NCBI GenBank assembly: GCA_012510495.1
Contig: JAAZHX010000308.1
Span: 36,603 to 100,602 of the forward strand
Origin: Smithella sp.
GTDB taxonomy: Bacteria; Desulfobacterota; Syntrophia; Syntrophales; Smithellaceae
Direction of reading: 5' to 3'
Length of the DNA: 64,000 nt
This document shows, piece after piece, positions 17,505-26,203 of this stretch. The notes under the pieces are model-generated. The model searched no databases. It had not been told where the DNA came from and saw only the letters and a list, made by a program, of their open reading frames with translations. The position numbers and the translations under genes were made by a program. How positions within the stretch are numbered: position 1 is the first letter of the stretch; the number at the start of each line of letters is the position of its first letter.

Positions 17505-18089
17505 ATGATTTCACGCATTGATCATGTTTCCATCGCGGTAAATGACCGGCAAAAGGAAAAAGCCGAGCATTTTTTCCGCGACGTTCTGGGAGCGGTTGCG
17601 GGGGCCGGCATGGCCGACCCCGCCTCCAAGTTTTTCTGGCAGATTTATTCCCTGGGCGATTTATCCCGCCTGGAGATCATTTCTCCCACCGGGCCCGGAA
17701 GCTTTCTGGACGGTTTTTTGAAGGAAAGGGAGGCGGGGGTTCACCACATCACCCTGCAGACGCTGGACATCCGCAGGGCGATGGTTCATCTGGAAGCTCA
17801 CGGGATTCCCTTTTTCGGATTCAACGAATATCCGGGAGGCATCTGGAAAGAAATTTTCATTCATCCTCGGCATGGTTTCGGAGTTCTGATTCAAATTGCC
17901 GAATTCGAGGCCGACGACTGGCTTGCCGGGCAGGTCAGGTTTCCGGCGGGAACGAAATGGCAGGCAGAAAAAACGCAAAACGGCGCGGAGCTGACCTTCG
18001 CTCATCCGGGCGGCGGCAAGGTTTCCCTGGATCTGGGGCGGGAGGATCTGGCGCGGCTGGCGGAAAAGATCAGGGAATTCCTCGACTGA
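17505..18089 (+). CDS. VOC-superfamily protein, methylmalonyl-CoA epimerase-like
   Basis: A 194-residue glyoxalase/VOC-fold protein. RIDHVSIAVND at the start, GVHHITLQTLDI near residue 83 and a GFGVLIQIAEFE strand near residue 124 supply the His, His and Glu of a VOC metal site. The order resembles methylmalonyl-CoA epimerase, but a ~50-residue C-terminal addition is unusual for that enzyme (~135-150 residues). A clear ribosome site (AAGGAG) precedes the ATG. It lies downstream of the CoA-transferase terminator, so it is probably transcribed separately. An alternative is another small-molecule VOC isomerase or dioxygenase. Confidence 0.7.
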   Translation: MISRIDHVSIAVNDRQKEKAEHFFRDVLGAVAGAGMADPASKFFWQIYSLGDLSRLEIISPTGPGSFLDGFLKEREAGVHHITLQTLDIRRAMVHLEAHGIPFFGFNEYPGGIWKEIFIHPRHGFGVLIQIAEFEADDWLAGQVRFPAGTKWQAEKTQNGAELTFAHPGGGKVSLDLGREDLARLAEKIREFLD

Positions 18090-18202
18090 AACCCGGGATA
18101 CTTGTGCGGCGCGTCGTGATTTCTTTGCCTGGGGTCAGGGCGTGATACAACAGGACAGGGGGGCGCAACCCTTGTTCCAGACGGTTATTTCCCTTAGCGT
18201 TT

Positions 18203-18868
18203 TTAGGTTGCAAGGCCGGGCAGCGCGATCCGTTTCTCCAGTCTTCGCGCCGCAAGGACGATGACGGAAATCAGCGCCAGGTAAACCAGTCCGGCCGTCA
18301 TATACGCTTTGAAAAATTGAAAATTGGTGGAGGCAACTTCCTGCATCTGGGCGAAAAAGTCATGGTACTGAATTAGAAAAGCCACGGAAGTGTCTTTCAG
18401 GTTCTGGATCACCTGGTTGGTCAGTGAAGGAACGGACATGCGCATCACCTGCGGCACAATAATCAGGCGAAACGTTTCCCGGTGCGTAAATCCCTGGGAC
18501 CGGGCGGCTTCCAGTTCGGTTTTATCCAGGCCGTTGTAGGCGGTCGCCAGATAACGGGCATTGTAAGCGGAAACATTCAGGGTAAAACCGATGACCGCCA
18601 CGGTAAATGCCGACAGACGAATACCCAGTTGCGGCAATCCATAATACATGAGAAAAAGATGAACGATCAGCGGCGTCCCGATAAAAAAGGAAACGTAACC
18701 GTTTGTCCACGTCCTCACGGTTTTGTTGCTGCTGAGCGTCAGGTAAAAGACGCCAATCCCTCCGATCAATCCCGTCAATGACATGATCCCCATGAGCAGA
18801 ACGGTGTTTTTCAAACCTGCCAGAATCTGGGGCCAGTAGGCAATCAGGTCTTTTAAAAAAACGTCCAT
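18203..18868 (-). CDS. Amino-acid ABC transporter permease
   Basis: A 221-residue HisM/GlnP-type permease with about five membrane spans. The cytoplasmic EAA loop is visible as ELEAARSQGFTHRETFRLII. It is the last gene of a four-gene minus-strand importer: binding protein, permease, ATPase, permease. Only 5 bp separate it from the ATPase gene. It pairs with the permease at 19624-20277 to form the channel. Confidence 0.92.
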   Translation of the reverse strand: MDVFLKDLIAYWPQILAGLKNTVLLMGIMSLTGLIGGIGVFYLTLSSNKTVRTWTNGYVSFFIGTPLIVHLFLMYYGLPQLGIRLSAFTVAVIGFTLNVSAYNARYLATAYNGLDKTELEAARSQGFTHRETFRLIIVPQVMRMSVPSLTNQVIQNLKDTSVAFLIQYHDFFAQMQEVASTNFQFFKAYMTAGLVYLALISVIVLAARRLEKRIALPGLAT

Positions 18869-18873
18869 AACGG

Positions 18874-19611
18874 CTACCTGTGATCGATAACACTCATGAA
18901 GAAATGTTTAATGCGCGGATCGGCATGGTCGTAAAAGAGGCGCTCGGCGATGTCTTCGGCTACGATCACGCCCTGATCCATAAAAATGATGCTGTCGGAA
19001 ATATATTTCGCCAGAAACGCGTCGTGCGTGACGCAGAGCATGGTGACATTCTCCAGAAAAAGCTTGTTGATGACGGTGACTACTTCCCGGGACATTTCCG
19101 GATCGAGGGCGGAGGTCGGCTCGTCCAGAAAAAGTACAGCCGGGTCCATGGCCAGCGCCCGGACAATGGCCGCCCGCTGTTTCTGCCCGCCCGAAAGCTG
19201 TGCCGGATACTTGTTTCGGTGTTCGACCATGCCGACGCGCTCCAGTTCATGCGCGGCTTTTTCGGCAGCTTCCTTTGTTTTCATTTTCTTGAGTTTGCGC
19301 AGGCCCAGCGTCACATTTTCCTCCACCGTCAGATGCCGGTAAAGGGCAAAATGTTGGAACACAAATCCGATGTCTGCTCGAACGCTGCGAATATCCACGC
19401 CCGGACGGGTGATGTCCTTCCCCTTGAAGATGATCCGGCCGGAAGTCGGCTGTAAAAGCAGGTTTAAACAGCGCAGCAGCGTGGACTTGCCGCATCCCGA
19501 TGTGCCCATGACCACTTTGGACTGCCCCTCGGAAAGCTCCAGGTTAATTCCCTTGAGAACAGCCTTGCCGTCAAACGCTTTTACCAGATTGTTTACTTCA
19601 ATCAATGCCAT
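18874..19611 (-). CDS. Amino-acid ABC transporter ATP-binding protein (GlnQ type)
   Basis: A 245-residue ATPase with Walker A GTSGCGKST, signature LSGGQKQRAAI, Walker B AVLFLDEPTSALDPE and an H-loop VTHD. The MSREVVTVINKLF segment is typical of polar amino-acid importers. It powers uptake through the two flanking permeases. The order (permease, ATPase, permease, binding protein on the forward map) with gaps of 5-19 bp shows one operon. Confidence 0.95.
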   Translation of the reverse strand: MALIEVNNLVKAFDGKAVLKGINLELSEGQSKVVMGTSGCGKSTLLRCLNLLLQPTSGRIIFKGKDITRPGVDIRSVRADIGFVFQHFALYRHLTVEENVTLGLRKLKKMKTKEAAEKAAHELERVGMVEHRNKYPAQLSGGQKQRAAIVRALAMDPAVLFLDEPTSALDPEMSREVVTVINKLFLENVTMLCVTHDAFLAKYISDSIIFMDQGVIVAEDIAERLFYDHADPRIKHFFMSVIDHR

Positions 19612-19623
19612 TGGGGTTCCTTC

Positions 19624-20277
19624 CTATTCGGGCGCCAGTCCGGGAATGCGGAATTTCTTTTCCAGCGTCAGGAAAAGCATCACAAACAGCTTGTAAATCA
19701 AAAAGTAAAGGATCCCGACGGCCAGATAAATTTCCAGCCCCCGGAGCGTCAGGGCGGCCAGGCTCATGGCCTCTTTCATGATTTCGGGAATCCCCACCGT
19801 GTAAGCAAAAGGCGTGTATTTCAAAACGGAGGTAAACTCGTTGATCATGCCCGGAATGGACATGCGAAACATCTGGGGCAGAATAATGTAAAGAAAAGTC
19901 TCCCACCGGTTGAGCCCCGCCGCTTCGGCGGCCAGGATTTCATCAGGGGCGACGGCAGCCATGGCCCCCCGGAATACCTCCGCCAGATAAGCGCCGGAAA
20001 CCAGCCCCAGCGTGGCAACCATCGACACAAACGGTGAAATCCGGATGCCGATCCCCGGCAGACCGAAAAAGAAAATAAACAGAAGAACGAGGATTGGAAT
20101 GCCGCGGAACACATACGTATAGACGGCCAGAAACATCCTGGCCGCTTTCCATTGCACCGTACTCAGGACAGCCAGCAGCAACCCGACCGTCAGGCCGGCG
20201 CCGATACTGGCCATGGTCACTAAAATGGTATAGCCGGCGCCTCCGGCAAGAACCGTGAGGATTTTCCAGAAAGTCAT
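19624..20277 (-). CDS. Amino-acid ABC transporter permease
   Basis: A 217-residue inner-membrane permease of the HisMQ family, about five spans. The EAA loop reads DEILAAEAAGLNRWETFLYI. It shares the fold of the permease at 18203 but is only distantly similar, as expected for a heterodimeric channel. It lies 19 bp downstream of the binding-protein gene. Confidence 0.92.
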   Translation of the reverse strand: MTFWKILTVLAGGAGYTILVTMASIGAGLTVGLLLAVLSTVQWKAARMFLAVYTYVFRGIPILVLLFIFFFGLPGIGIRISPFVSMVATLGLVSGAYLAEVFRGAMAAVAPDEILAAEAAGLNRWETFLYIILPQMFRMSIPGMINEFTSVLKYTPFAYTVGIPEIMKEAMSLAALTLRGLEIYLAVGILYFLIYKLFVMLFLTLEKKFRIPGLAPE

Positions 20278-20296
20278 CTGCCAGGTTTACATCCTT

Positions 20297-21049
20297 CTAT
20301 TTCATCCACTTGTCGACGATGACTTTAAGCTTTTCCGGCCCCAGATCTGCGGCCAGATATTTGTCAAAATCATCGCGCAGCGGTGATCCCTTGGGAAAGG
20401 CAAAACCGAACATATCGAATCCCGTAAAGACATAGCTGTCCCGGATATCCATTTTCTTTTTGTACACCGAGGCGACGGAACCGTCCAGAAACGCCAGGTC
20501 CAGATTGCCGTTCTTCAGATCAGCCAGCACTTCGTTATAAGTCGGATACATTTTGACGTCGCTGAGCTTGTAAACGCCCTGCGGTTCCATCTGGTTCTTG
20601 ATAAAATCGCTGTAGGCCATGCCGCGCGGATAGCCGATGGTGTATTTTTTCAGATCGGCCAGATCGTTGACGACAAGATTCCTGCTTTTGAGGCTCACCA
20701 GATTCCATGTGTTATCCATGTAAGGTTTGGAAAAATCCATCACTTCCCTGCGCTTGTCGGTAATGGAGATCGCCGAAAATGCCACATCGGCCTGCTTGCC
20801 GATCAAAGCCCCGAGCATCCCCTGCCAGTCATAGGACGTGATCTTGTACTGGCGGTTTCTGGCTTTACAGAAGCCTTCAAAGATTTCCAGATCCATGCCC
20901 TGAAACTTCCCGTTTTCTTCAAACAGGTTTGGCGGCGACGTGGGGCACACGGCTGCCTGGATTACGGAAACTTCTTCTTTTTTGCCGCAGCCGACGAGGC
21001 CCATAACGAAAATTACCAAAAGAATCATTAAGATTGTTGATTTTTTCAT
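20297..21049 (-). CDS. Amino-acid ABC transporter substrate-binding lipoprotein
   Basis: A 250-residue SBP_bac_3-type periplasmic binding protein. The N-terminus is a lipoprotein signal ending GLVGC, with Cys21 the lipidated residue. DVAFSAISITDKRREVMDFS is the classic ligand-loop signature of polar amino-acid binders. I place the start at 21049, the ATG of MKKSTILMILL; an upstream in-frame start would bury the promoter's transcription start. It heads the operon and is preceded by a near-consensus promoter. Confidence 0.93.
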   Translation of the reverse strand: MKKSTILMILLVIFVMGLVGCGKKEEVSVIQAAVCPTSPPNLFEENGKFQGMDLEIFEGFCKARNRQYKITSYDWQGMLGALIGKQADVAFSAISITDKRREVMDFSKPYMDNTWNLVSLKSRNLVVNDLADLKKYTIGYPRGMAYSDFIKNQMEPQGVYKLSDVKMYPTYNEVLADLKNGNLDLAFLDGSVASVYKKKMDIRDSYVFTGFDMFGFAFPKGSPLRDDFDKYLAADLGPEKLKVIVDKWMK

Positions 21050-21087
21050 GACAAGCCCCCTTGTGTAGTCCAATTTATTTTGCGACT

Positions 21088-21116
21088 TTTATAGGAGAAG
21101 CCGCATGCCCTGTCAA
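21088..21116 (-). promoter_or_regulatory. Near-consensus sigma70 promoter for ABC importer operon
   Basis: On the minus strand TTGACA (21116-21111) and TATAAA (21093-21088) are 17 bp apart. A start site near 21081 would leave a ~30-nt leader before the lipoprotein ATG. The -35 lies inside the first codons of the divergent dihydrouridine synthase gene, so the two units share DNA. Confidence 0.8.
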
Positions 21117-22148
21117 CGAAAAAGAGGTATAGCTCTTGACAAAGATTCCGGAATCGTGAAAAACCATCCCCGTAACAATGATTTCAACCAACAGAGGATT
21201 CCAGCATTGCCCGTTCTGTATTTGGCCCCGCTTCAGGGAATGACCGACCGGATTTATCGCAACATTTTCCCCCTTTATTTCAAGGGGGTGGATCTGGCGG
21301 TCGCGCCTTTTCTTTCCGCGACAAAAAGCGTAAAACCCGGCAGTCTGCTCAAAGACTATTCCCCGGATCAAAATTCGGGGATTCCAACGATACCGCAGAT
21401 CCTGAGCTCAGGCCCGGATGATTTTACGCGGCTCGCCAACGCGCTGTTCGACATCGGATACGGCGAGGTCAACTGGAATCTCGGCTGTCCGTTCCGGATG
21501 GTGGTGAAGAAGGGCAGGGGCGCGGGCATGCTTTGTTTCCCGGAGCGGATCGAAGCCTTTCTTGAAAAAGCGATGTCTGCTTTAAAACCGAAATTGTCCA
21601 TCAAGCTTCGGCTGGGCCTGAAAGATCCGGATGACGCTCTGCTGCTTCTTCCCATTTTCAACCGGTTTCCCCTTCGCGAGCTGATCATCCATCCGCGCAC
21701 GGGCGCGCAGATGTACGAGGGGAATGTCGATCTGGACAGGTTCGGGAAGTGTCTTGATCTGTCGCAACACGGCGTGGTCTATAACGGAGACATTGTTGAG
21801 GCTCAGACGTATGAACGGCTTGCCGAACGCTTCGGATCCGTCCATCGCTGGATGATCGGCCGGGGTCTGCTGGGCAATCCGTTTCTGGCCGAAGAAATCA
21901 AGTTTCAGACCGCGAGGCCGTATGCCGAAAAAGTCCAAATCCTGCGGGCGTTCCACGATCACTTGTTTGCCGAGTATTCACAAATCCTGTCCGGCCCCGC
22001 GCATATCACGAATAAAATGAAGGAATTCTGGACGTATTCGGGAAGCTTTTTGAAGGACAGAGAAAAAATCCGCAAGCAAATCAACAAAACCCATCACCGC
22101 GAAGCCTATATTGCTGCCGTCAGGAATATTTTTGAAAAGCTTGTTTGA
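21105..22148 (+). CDS. tRNA-dihydrouridine synthase family protein
   Basis: A 347-residue FMN-dependent reductase that makes dihydrouridine in tRNA. LAPLQGMTDRIYR is the FMN-binding start of the barrel, Cys128 in NLGCPFRMV is the catalytic acid, and ELIIHPRTGAQMY and VVYNGDI are further barrel motifs. The ~30 residues before the barrel are longer than usual, but AGGAG at 21093-21097 supports the ATG at 21105. It is divergent from the ABC importer and overlaps its -35 region. Confidence 0.92.
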   Translation: MPCQRKRGIALDKDSGIVKNHPRNNDFNQQRIPALPVLYLAPLQGMTDRIYRNIFPLYFKGVDLAVAPFLSATKSVKPGSLLKDYSPDQNSGIPTIPQILSSGPDDFTRLANALFDIGYGEVNWNLGCPFRMVVKKGRGAGMLCFPERIEAFLEKAMSALKPKLSIKLRLGLKDPDDALLLLPIFNRFPLRELIIHPRTGAQMYEGNVDLDRFGKCLDLSQHGVVYNGDIVEAQTYERLAERFGSVHRWMIGRGLLGNPFLAEEIKFQTARPYAEKVQILRAFHDHLFAEYSQILSGPAHITNKMKEFWTYSGSFLKDREKIRKQINKTHHREAYIAAVRNIFEKLV

Positions 22149-22323
22149 CTCGCCGGATCCAACGGTAAAGCCGACTTTCTGCATTCCTTCTGGCCGGGAA
22201 TAAAGAGGGCATTTGATCGCTATCCCAGTTCAAAGCTGGTCACGCCGAAGATTTTTTCCAGCGGCAGGGAAGGGACCGCGCCCGAATACATGCGGGCGGT
22301 TTCAAAAACGCTCTGCGTGTTGT

Positions 22324-22440
22324 GGCGGCCGGATGGTGATTCCCGTCGGTGAATCCTGGGTGCAGGAACTGGTGGTGCTGACCAAAAGGAACGGCCTCCT
22401 TGAACGCCAGGAGATCGTTCCGGTCCGCTTTGTGCCCATA
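22324..22440 (+). pseudogene. Remnant of protein-L-isoaspartate methyltransferase C-terminus
   Basis: The forward frame reads GGRMVIPVGESWVQELVVL, then TKRNG and IVPVRFVPI. This is the characteristic final beta-strand region of Pcm, where GGRMVIPVG and PVRFVPL are hallmark segments. Nothing upstream encodes the SAM-binding core, and the gap 22149-22481 holds no complete gene. I read it as the last ~38 codons of a lost pcm. The rest of this gap shows nothing I can name. Confidence 0.65.
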
Positions 22441-22481
22441 GCGGACGCAGCCGGATATATTGATGCAACCCGCCTGCCGGT

Positions 22482-22757
22482 TCAACGCATATTGATGGTG
22501 TGAAGCTTCAGGAGAAATTCCTTGAATTTGTCTTTCGTCGTCTCTTTGATGGATTCGAGCCTGACGATCACGGCCTTGTTGTAAAACGTGTATCCGTTTT
22601 CGATGATTTCGGGATCGTTGTCGTCGTCGATAAAACATTCCATGAACTTCATGGTGTATTTTATCGCTTCTTCTTCATCTTTGGCGGTTACCAGATAATG
22701 ATGAAGCTCGGGATCTCCGTCCGTCGTTTCGCTGATTTTTGCCCTGTAGTCAGGCAT
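22482..22757 (-). CDS. Conserved-looking small acidic protein, unknown
   Basis: A 91-residue soluble protein, rich in Glu, Asp and Lys (for example a CFIDDDNDPEIIENGYTFYN segment). The start is supported by AGGAGAAGG just upstream of the ATG at 22757. I do not recognise a family. The good ribosome site and ordinary amino-acid composition favour a real gene. It is separate from the crotonase upstream of it by ~190 bp. Confidence 0.6.
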   Translation of the reverse strand: MPDYRAKISETTDGDPELHHYLVTAKDEEEAIKYTMKFMECFIDDDNDPEIIENGYTFYNKAVIVRLESIKETTKDKFKEFLLKLHTINMR

Positions 22758-22948
22758 ACAATCCTTCTCCTTTTTTTATGAATACTGCCGCCCGGTATAT
22801 ACTCCAATCATTTGCCGAACGCAACGGTTCCGTTGGGCAGCCTGTAAAAATTTTTCCGCGTCGGGAACATCCGTGATTTCAACACGGCTTTGGCGGGGAA
22901 CAGGGGCGCCCGCCTGCCGGGGCATCGAAAAACGGACCCGGTTATTCC

Positions 22949-23710
22949 TTACTTCAGGTTGCGGAAATTCGGTTTGCGTTTTTCCATGAAGGCCATCATG
23001 GCTTCGATGCTGGCCGGACCGCCGGCCAGCCGGTCCATCGCTTCCCGCTCGACCTTTAAGGCCGCCTCGATGCCCGCCCGATGGGCGGTTTTGAGGCACC
23101 TTTTCGTTTCCAGGAGGGAACTCAGGGGCAATTGCGCAATCTCCCCGGCTTTCGTCATCGCGGCGCACAGAAGCTCGTCATCCTTGAACTTGCGGGAAGC
23201 GATTCCGGTTGCCAGGGCCTTGTCGGCGTCAATCCATTCCGTGGTGAACAGCAGCTCCGCCGCGCGCTGAGGTCCAATTTGCATCTGCAGCATGTAGCTG
23301 CTGGCGAACTCCGGCGCCATGCCCAGGCTGTTGAAGGGCAGGCGCATCCGCAGACTTTCACCGACGTAGAGCACATCGGCGTGGAACAGTATCGTCGCGC
23401 CGCCCCCGACGGCAACCCCTTTGGCCGCGGCGACCAGCGGTTTGTCAAAGTCCACGACCGCGCGTTCCGTTATGCGGTAGCTGTGCGCTTTGCCGGAGAC
23501 GGCGTAATCCTTCAGATCCTGGCCGGCCGAGAAATCACTGCCCGCGCCGGTGATGACCGCCACGGTCACGTCGTCATTGGCGCGCGCCGCATCCAGCTCC
23601 GCGGCAAAAGATTCCCACAGCTCCTTGTTGAAGGAGTTTTTGCTCTCCGGGCGATTCAATGTCAAAAGCAGAACGCCGTCCTTTAATTCCTTTAAAACCG
23701 TGCCACTCAT
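22949..23710 (-). CDS. Enoyl-CoA hydratase/isomerase (crotonase) family protein
   Basis: A 253-residue crotonase-fold enzyme. The oxyanion-hole segments are SAGQDLKDY and KGVAVGGGATI. In the LPFNSLGMAPEFASS helix the second glutamate of hydratases (usually in a PEGGSS context) is plausibly the Glu of PEF, while the first usual Glu position is Asn or Ser, so the protein may be an isomerase or another crotonase rather than a dual-Glu hydratase. It is a lone gene, with no acyl-CoA genes adjacent. Confidence 0.88.
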   Translation of the reverse strand: MSGTVLKELKDGVLLLTLNRPESKNSFNKELWESFAAELDAARANDDVTVAVITGAGSDFSAGQDLKDYAVSGKAHSYRITERAVVDFDKPLVAAAKGVAVGGGATILFHADVLYVGESLRMRLPFNSLGMAPEFASSYMLQMQIGPQRAAELLFTTEWIDADKALATGIASRKFKDDELLCAAMTKAGEIAQLPLSSLLETKRCLKTAHRAGIEAALKVEREAMDRLAGGPASIEAMMAFMEKRKPNFRNLK

Positions 23711-23943
23711 GTTTGATACCTCGTTTCCTTGAGTTTGTTGTTTTCGGGGGTTTTTGCCCCGGCAGACGCTAAGGTTCCGGCCTCCCCGTCCGGCAGACCG
23801 GAATTAAATTTTCCCGTATGGCCGTTTCCTGCGGAAACTAATATGAGGGTTTTCCCGTTGTCAAGACAAAAACGAAAAACCGGACCCTTTTTGCTGGGTA
23901 GCCGCCGGAGTTTTGCGAAAGATACTTATACGGCGGTATGCGG

Positions 23944-24570
23944 TCAGGCTTTCAGGGCCAAGTAGCTCAGGATGAATTCCACGCACCGGTCAAGGCCGAT
24001 CTTGTCCGTCGCGAGAGAAAGATGGTAGCGCCGGGCATCGGACCATTCCTGACCGGTCACGGTGCGATGGTAGAGCGCTCTTTCCTTGTCGTTCCGGTCG
24101 ATGATTTTTCCGGCCGCTTCTTCCGTCTCGTTGTACAGCCTCATCACCCGATCCCTGCGAAACGGCCGGTCGGCATGCAGGAAGATGCTCACGCAATTCG
24201 GATGGCCTCGCAGAACGTGCGCACCGCAGCGGCCGATAATCACGGCCGGACGTTCCCGGGCGATGCGTAGGATGATATCGCTTTCCGTATTGAACAGTTC
24301 ATAGTCCGAAGGCGGCAGCATCTGGGGTTTGACATAGGTGTCCGGTGCGGCGGCGTGTGTCCGGATAAAGGACTGCCAGAAAGAGAGTTTCTTTTCATCG
24401 CGTGAGGCCAGATCCTTTTCCAGCATCGAAAAACGTTGCGCGGCCCGGTCGATGATTTCGCGGTCCGCGTAAAAAATGTTCAGGCGTTTTGCCAGTTCCT
24501 GCCCGATGCAGGCGCCGCCGGAGCCGAGCTGCCGGCTGATGGTAATGACCAATGGCGATGCGTTTTTCAT
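23944..24570 (-). CDS. Cytidylate kinase-like family protein
   Basis: A 208-residue P-loop kinase-like protein of the cytidylate-kinase-like family (AAA/NMP-kinase fold). The N-terminus LVITISRQLGSGGACIGQEL replaces the classical GPxGxGKS loop with RQLGSGGACIG, as is usual in this family. RPAVIIGRCGAHVL and an FLHADRPFRRDRV segment match too. The phosphate acceptor is unknown for most members. It lies 53 bp downstream of the MFS gene on the same strand. Confidence 0.82.
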   Translation of the reverse strand: MKNASPLVITISRQLGSGGACIGQELAKRLNIFYADREIIDRAAQRFSMLEKDLASRDEKKLSFWQSFIRTHAAAPDTYVKPQMLPPSDYELFNTESDIILRIARERPAVIIGRCGAHVLRGHPNCVSIFLHADRPFRRDRVMRLYNETEEAAGKIIDRNDKERALYHRTVTGQEWSDARRYHLSLATDKIGLDRCVEFILSYLALKA

Positions 24571-24623
24571 GCTGTTCCTCCTGTTCCTTTCATTCTCCGG
24601 CGATGCGCTGGTCCCGTCCGGAA

Positions 24624-25823
24624 TCAGCGATCCGGTCCATGCGCGGGCAAACGGTTTTCCTTTCTTCCCAGCAGAACATGGTAAAGTGGAATAGATGCCA
24701 GAATGACGAAAGTCATGATGACGTATAGGCCGCGGTATCCCGTGACGCCAACCAGCGCGCCCAGCAAATAAGGACCGACGCCAAATCCCAGATCCACGAA
24801 TATAAAAAAGGTTGTAATCGCGAGCCCCATCCGGTGAGGGGGAACCCCCCGGATGGAAAGGGCGTGAGCGCAGGAAAAAAAGTTTCCGTACCCCATCGCG
24901 ATCAGGACTGCCGCTGCAAGGAGCATGATTCCCGCCGTGGCCTGACTGAAGACCAGCATCCCTGCGGCGTAAAGCAGCAGACAGGGATAGACGACGAAAT
25001 TGGCGCCCCGGATATCCATCAGACGCCCGGACAACGGCCGCGTGACGAGAACCGCGACGGAATACACAAGAAAATAGAAGCTGGCGGCTTTTTCCAGACG
25101 GATTTCCCTGGCGTACAGGGAGATGAGCGTCAATAGGCCGGAATAGCTGAAACCGATAATCAGGATGATCAGGGAGATAGGAATCGCTTTGTATTCCAGA
25201 AAATCGGAAAGACGGAATCGCCCGTCCGCTGCGGCGAATTCCGGAGCGGGCGCCTCATACACCGGTTTGTTGACCGCGAAAGACAGGGCAAAGCTGGTCA
25301 TTGCCAGAAGCGAGGTCAGAGCGAAGATCATCCTGAAATTCGTGTGGTGAATCAAAAAGATGCCGATAAAAGGGCCCACCGCCACCGCTAAAATCGCGCC
25401 GATGCTGTAAAAACCGATGCCTTCTCCACGGCGGCTCGGGGGAATAATCTGGGCGACGATGGTTCCGGTGGCTGTGCTGGCCGTGCCGAAGACGATTCCA
25501 TGCAGCAGCCGGATGATGATCAGGAGAGACAGGCTGACGGCCGCGAAGTACAGCGCCGAAGTGACAATGAAAAGCATCGTGCTGGCGAGTAGAACTTTCT
25601 TGCTGCCGATGCCTTCAATGATGCGCCCGGTTCCCAGCCGTCCGATCAGCGCGCCGATAATGAAGACGCCCGCGACGAGCCCCGCCACGTCTGTGGAAGC
25701 GTGGAATTCATCCACGGCATAGGACGCAATCGTGACGATCAGCAGAAAATGCGTCAGAAAGACAATGGCATTGATCACGGCTATCGTGACAAAATCCTTT
25801 GTCCACAGTTTTTTTTCGTTCAT
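24624..25823 (-). CDS. MFS transporter
   Basis: A ~399-residue, 12-span major facilitator protein. GALIGRLGTGRIIEGIGSKK is the cytoplasmic loop 2-3 signature, and an equivalent VTRPLSGRLMDIRG occurs after span 8, marking the two six-helix halves. I chose the ATG at 25823; a GTG at 25835 is an alternative, and neither has a strong ribosome site. No substrate can be proposed. It may be co-transcribed with the kinase-like gene downstream. Confidence 0.87.
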   Translation of the reverse strand: MNEKKLWTKDFVTIAVINAIVFLTHFLLIVTIASYAVDEFHASTDVAGLVAGVFIIGALIGRLGTGRIIEGIGSKKVLLASTMLFIVTSALYFAAVSLSLLIIIRLLHGIVFGTASTATGTIVAQIIPPSRRGEGIGFYSIGAILAVAVGPFIGIFLIHHTNFRMIFALTSLLAMTSFALSFAVNKPVYEAPAPEFAAADGRFRLSDFLEYKAIPISLIILIIGFSYSGLLTLISLYAREIRLEKAASFYFLVYSVAVLVTRPLSGRLMDIRGANFVVYPCLLLYAAGMLVFSQATAGIMLLAAAVLIAMGYGNFFSCAHALSIRGVPPHRMGLAITTFFIFVDLGFGVGPYLLGALVGVTGYRGLYVIMTFVILASIPLYHVLLGRKENRLPAHGPDR

Positions 25824-25835
25824 GGCCTGTTCCAC

Positions 25836-26203
25836 AACCGCCCGCCCTAGTTTTCTGTTTGCCCGGGACTATAGGAGCATAACTTCCGCATGTCAATAAT
25901 AATGGATGAACTTGTCGGCCCCGGAACAGGCGTTTTATGACCGCCGTATCCGAAAAGACATTTTTTACCTCCGTCTGATGTTTTGATATTGCCTGACTCA
26001 CCGCAATTTCAAAGTCCAAATGACAGCCGCAGGGCACAAAATTCTATTTTTAAGGATTTTTTTTCGCTTTCGTGCTATGCACGGCGAAAGAAAATGTACG
26101 GTGTGCGGGTAAACGCAGGCATCTATCAGGAACGATATGCCCGGCGAGGCGCGCAGGGATGGCTCCCTCCGAACTTCGCCGATTCCGGGAGAAGGAGGTC
26201 AGA
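25836..26203. other. Intergenic region without a recognisable gene
   Basis: These 368 bp lie between divergent genes (the MFS transporter and the hydrolase). I see no convincing ORF, RNA or strong promoter. An AGAAGGAGG-type ribosome site at the right end belongs to the gene at 26204. Confidence 0.5.

Noticed and set aside
22220..22320. Minus-strand frame ending IFGVTSFELG
   Set aside because: Only ~35 codons look protein-like and I could not name a family; possibly a gene remnant, but not supportable.
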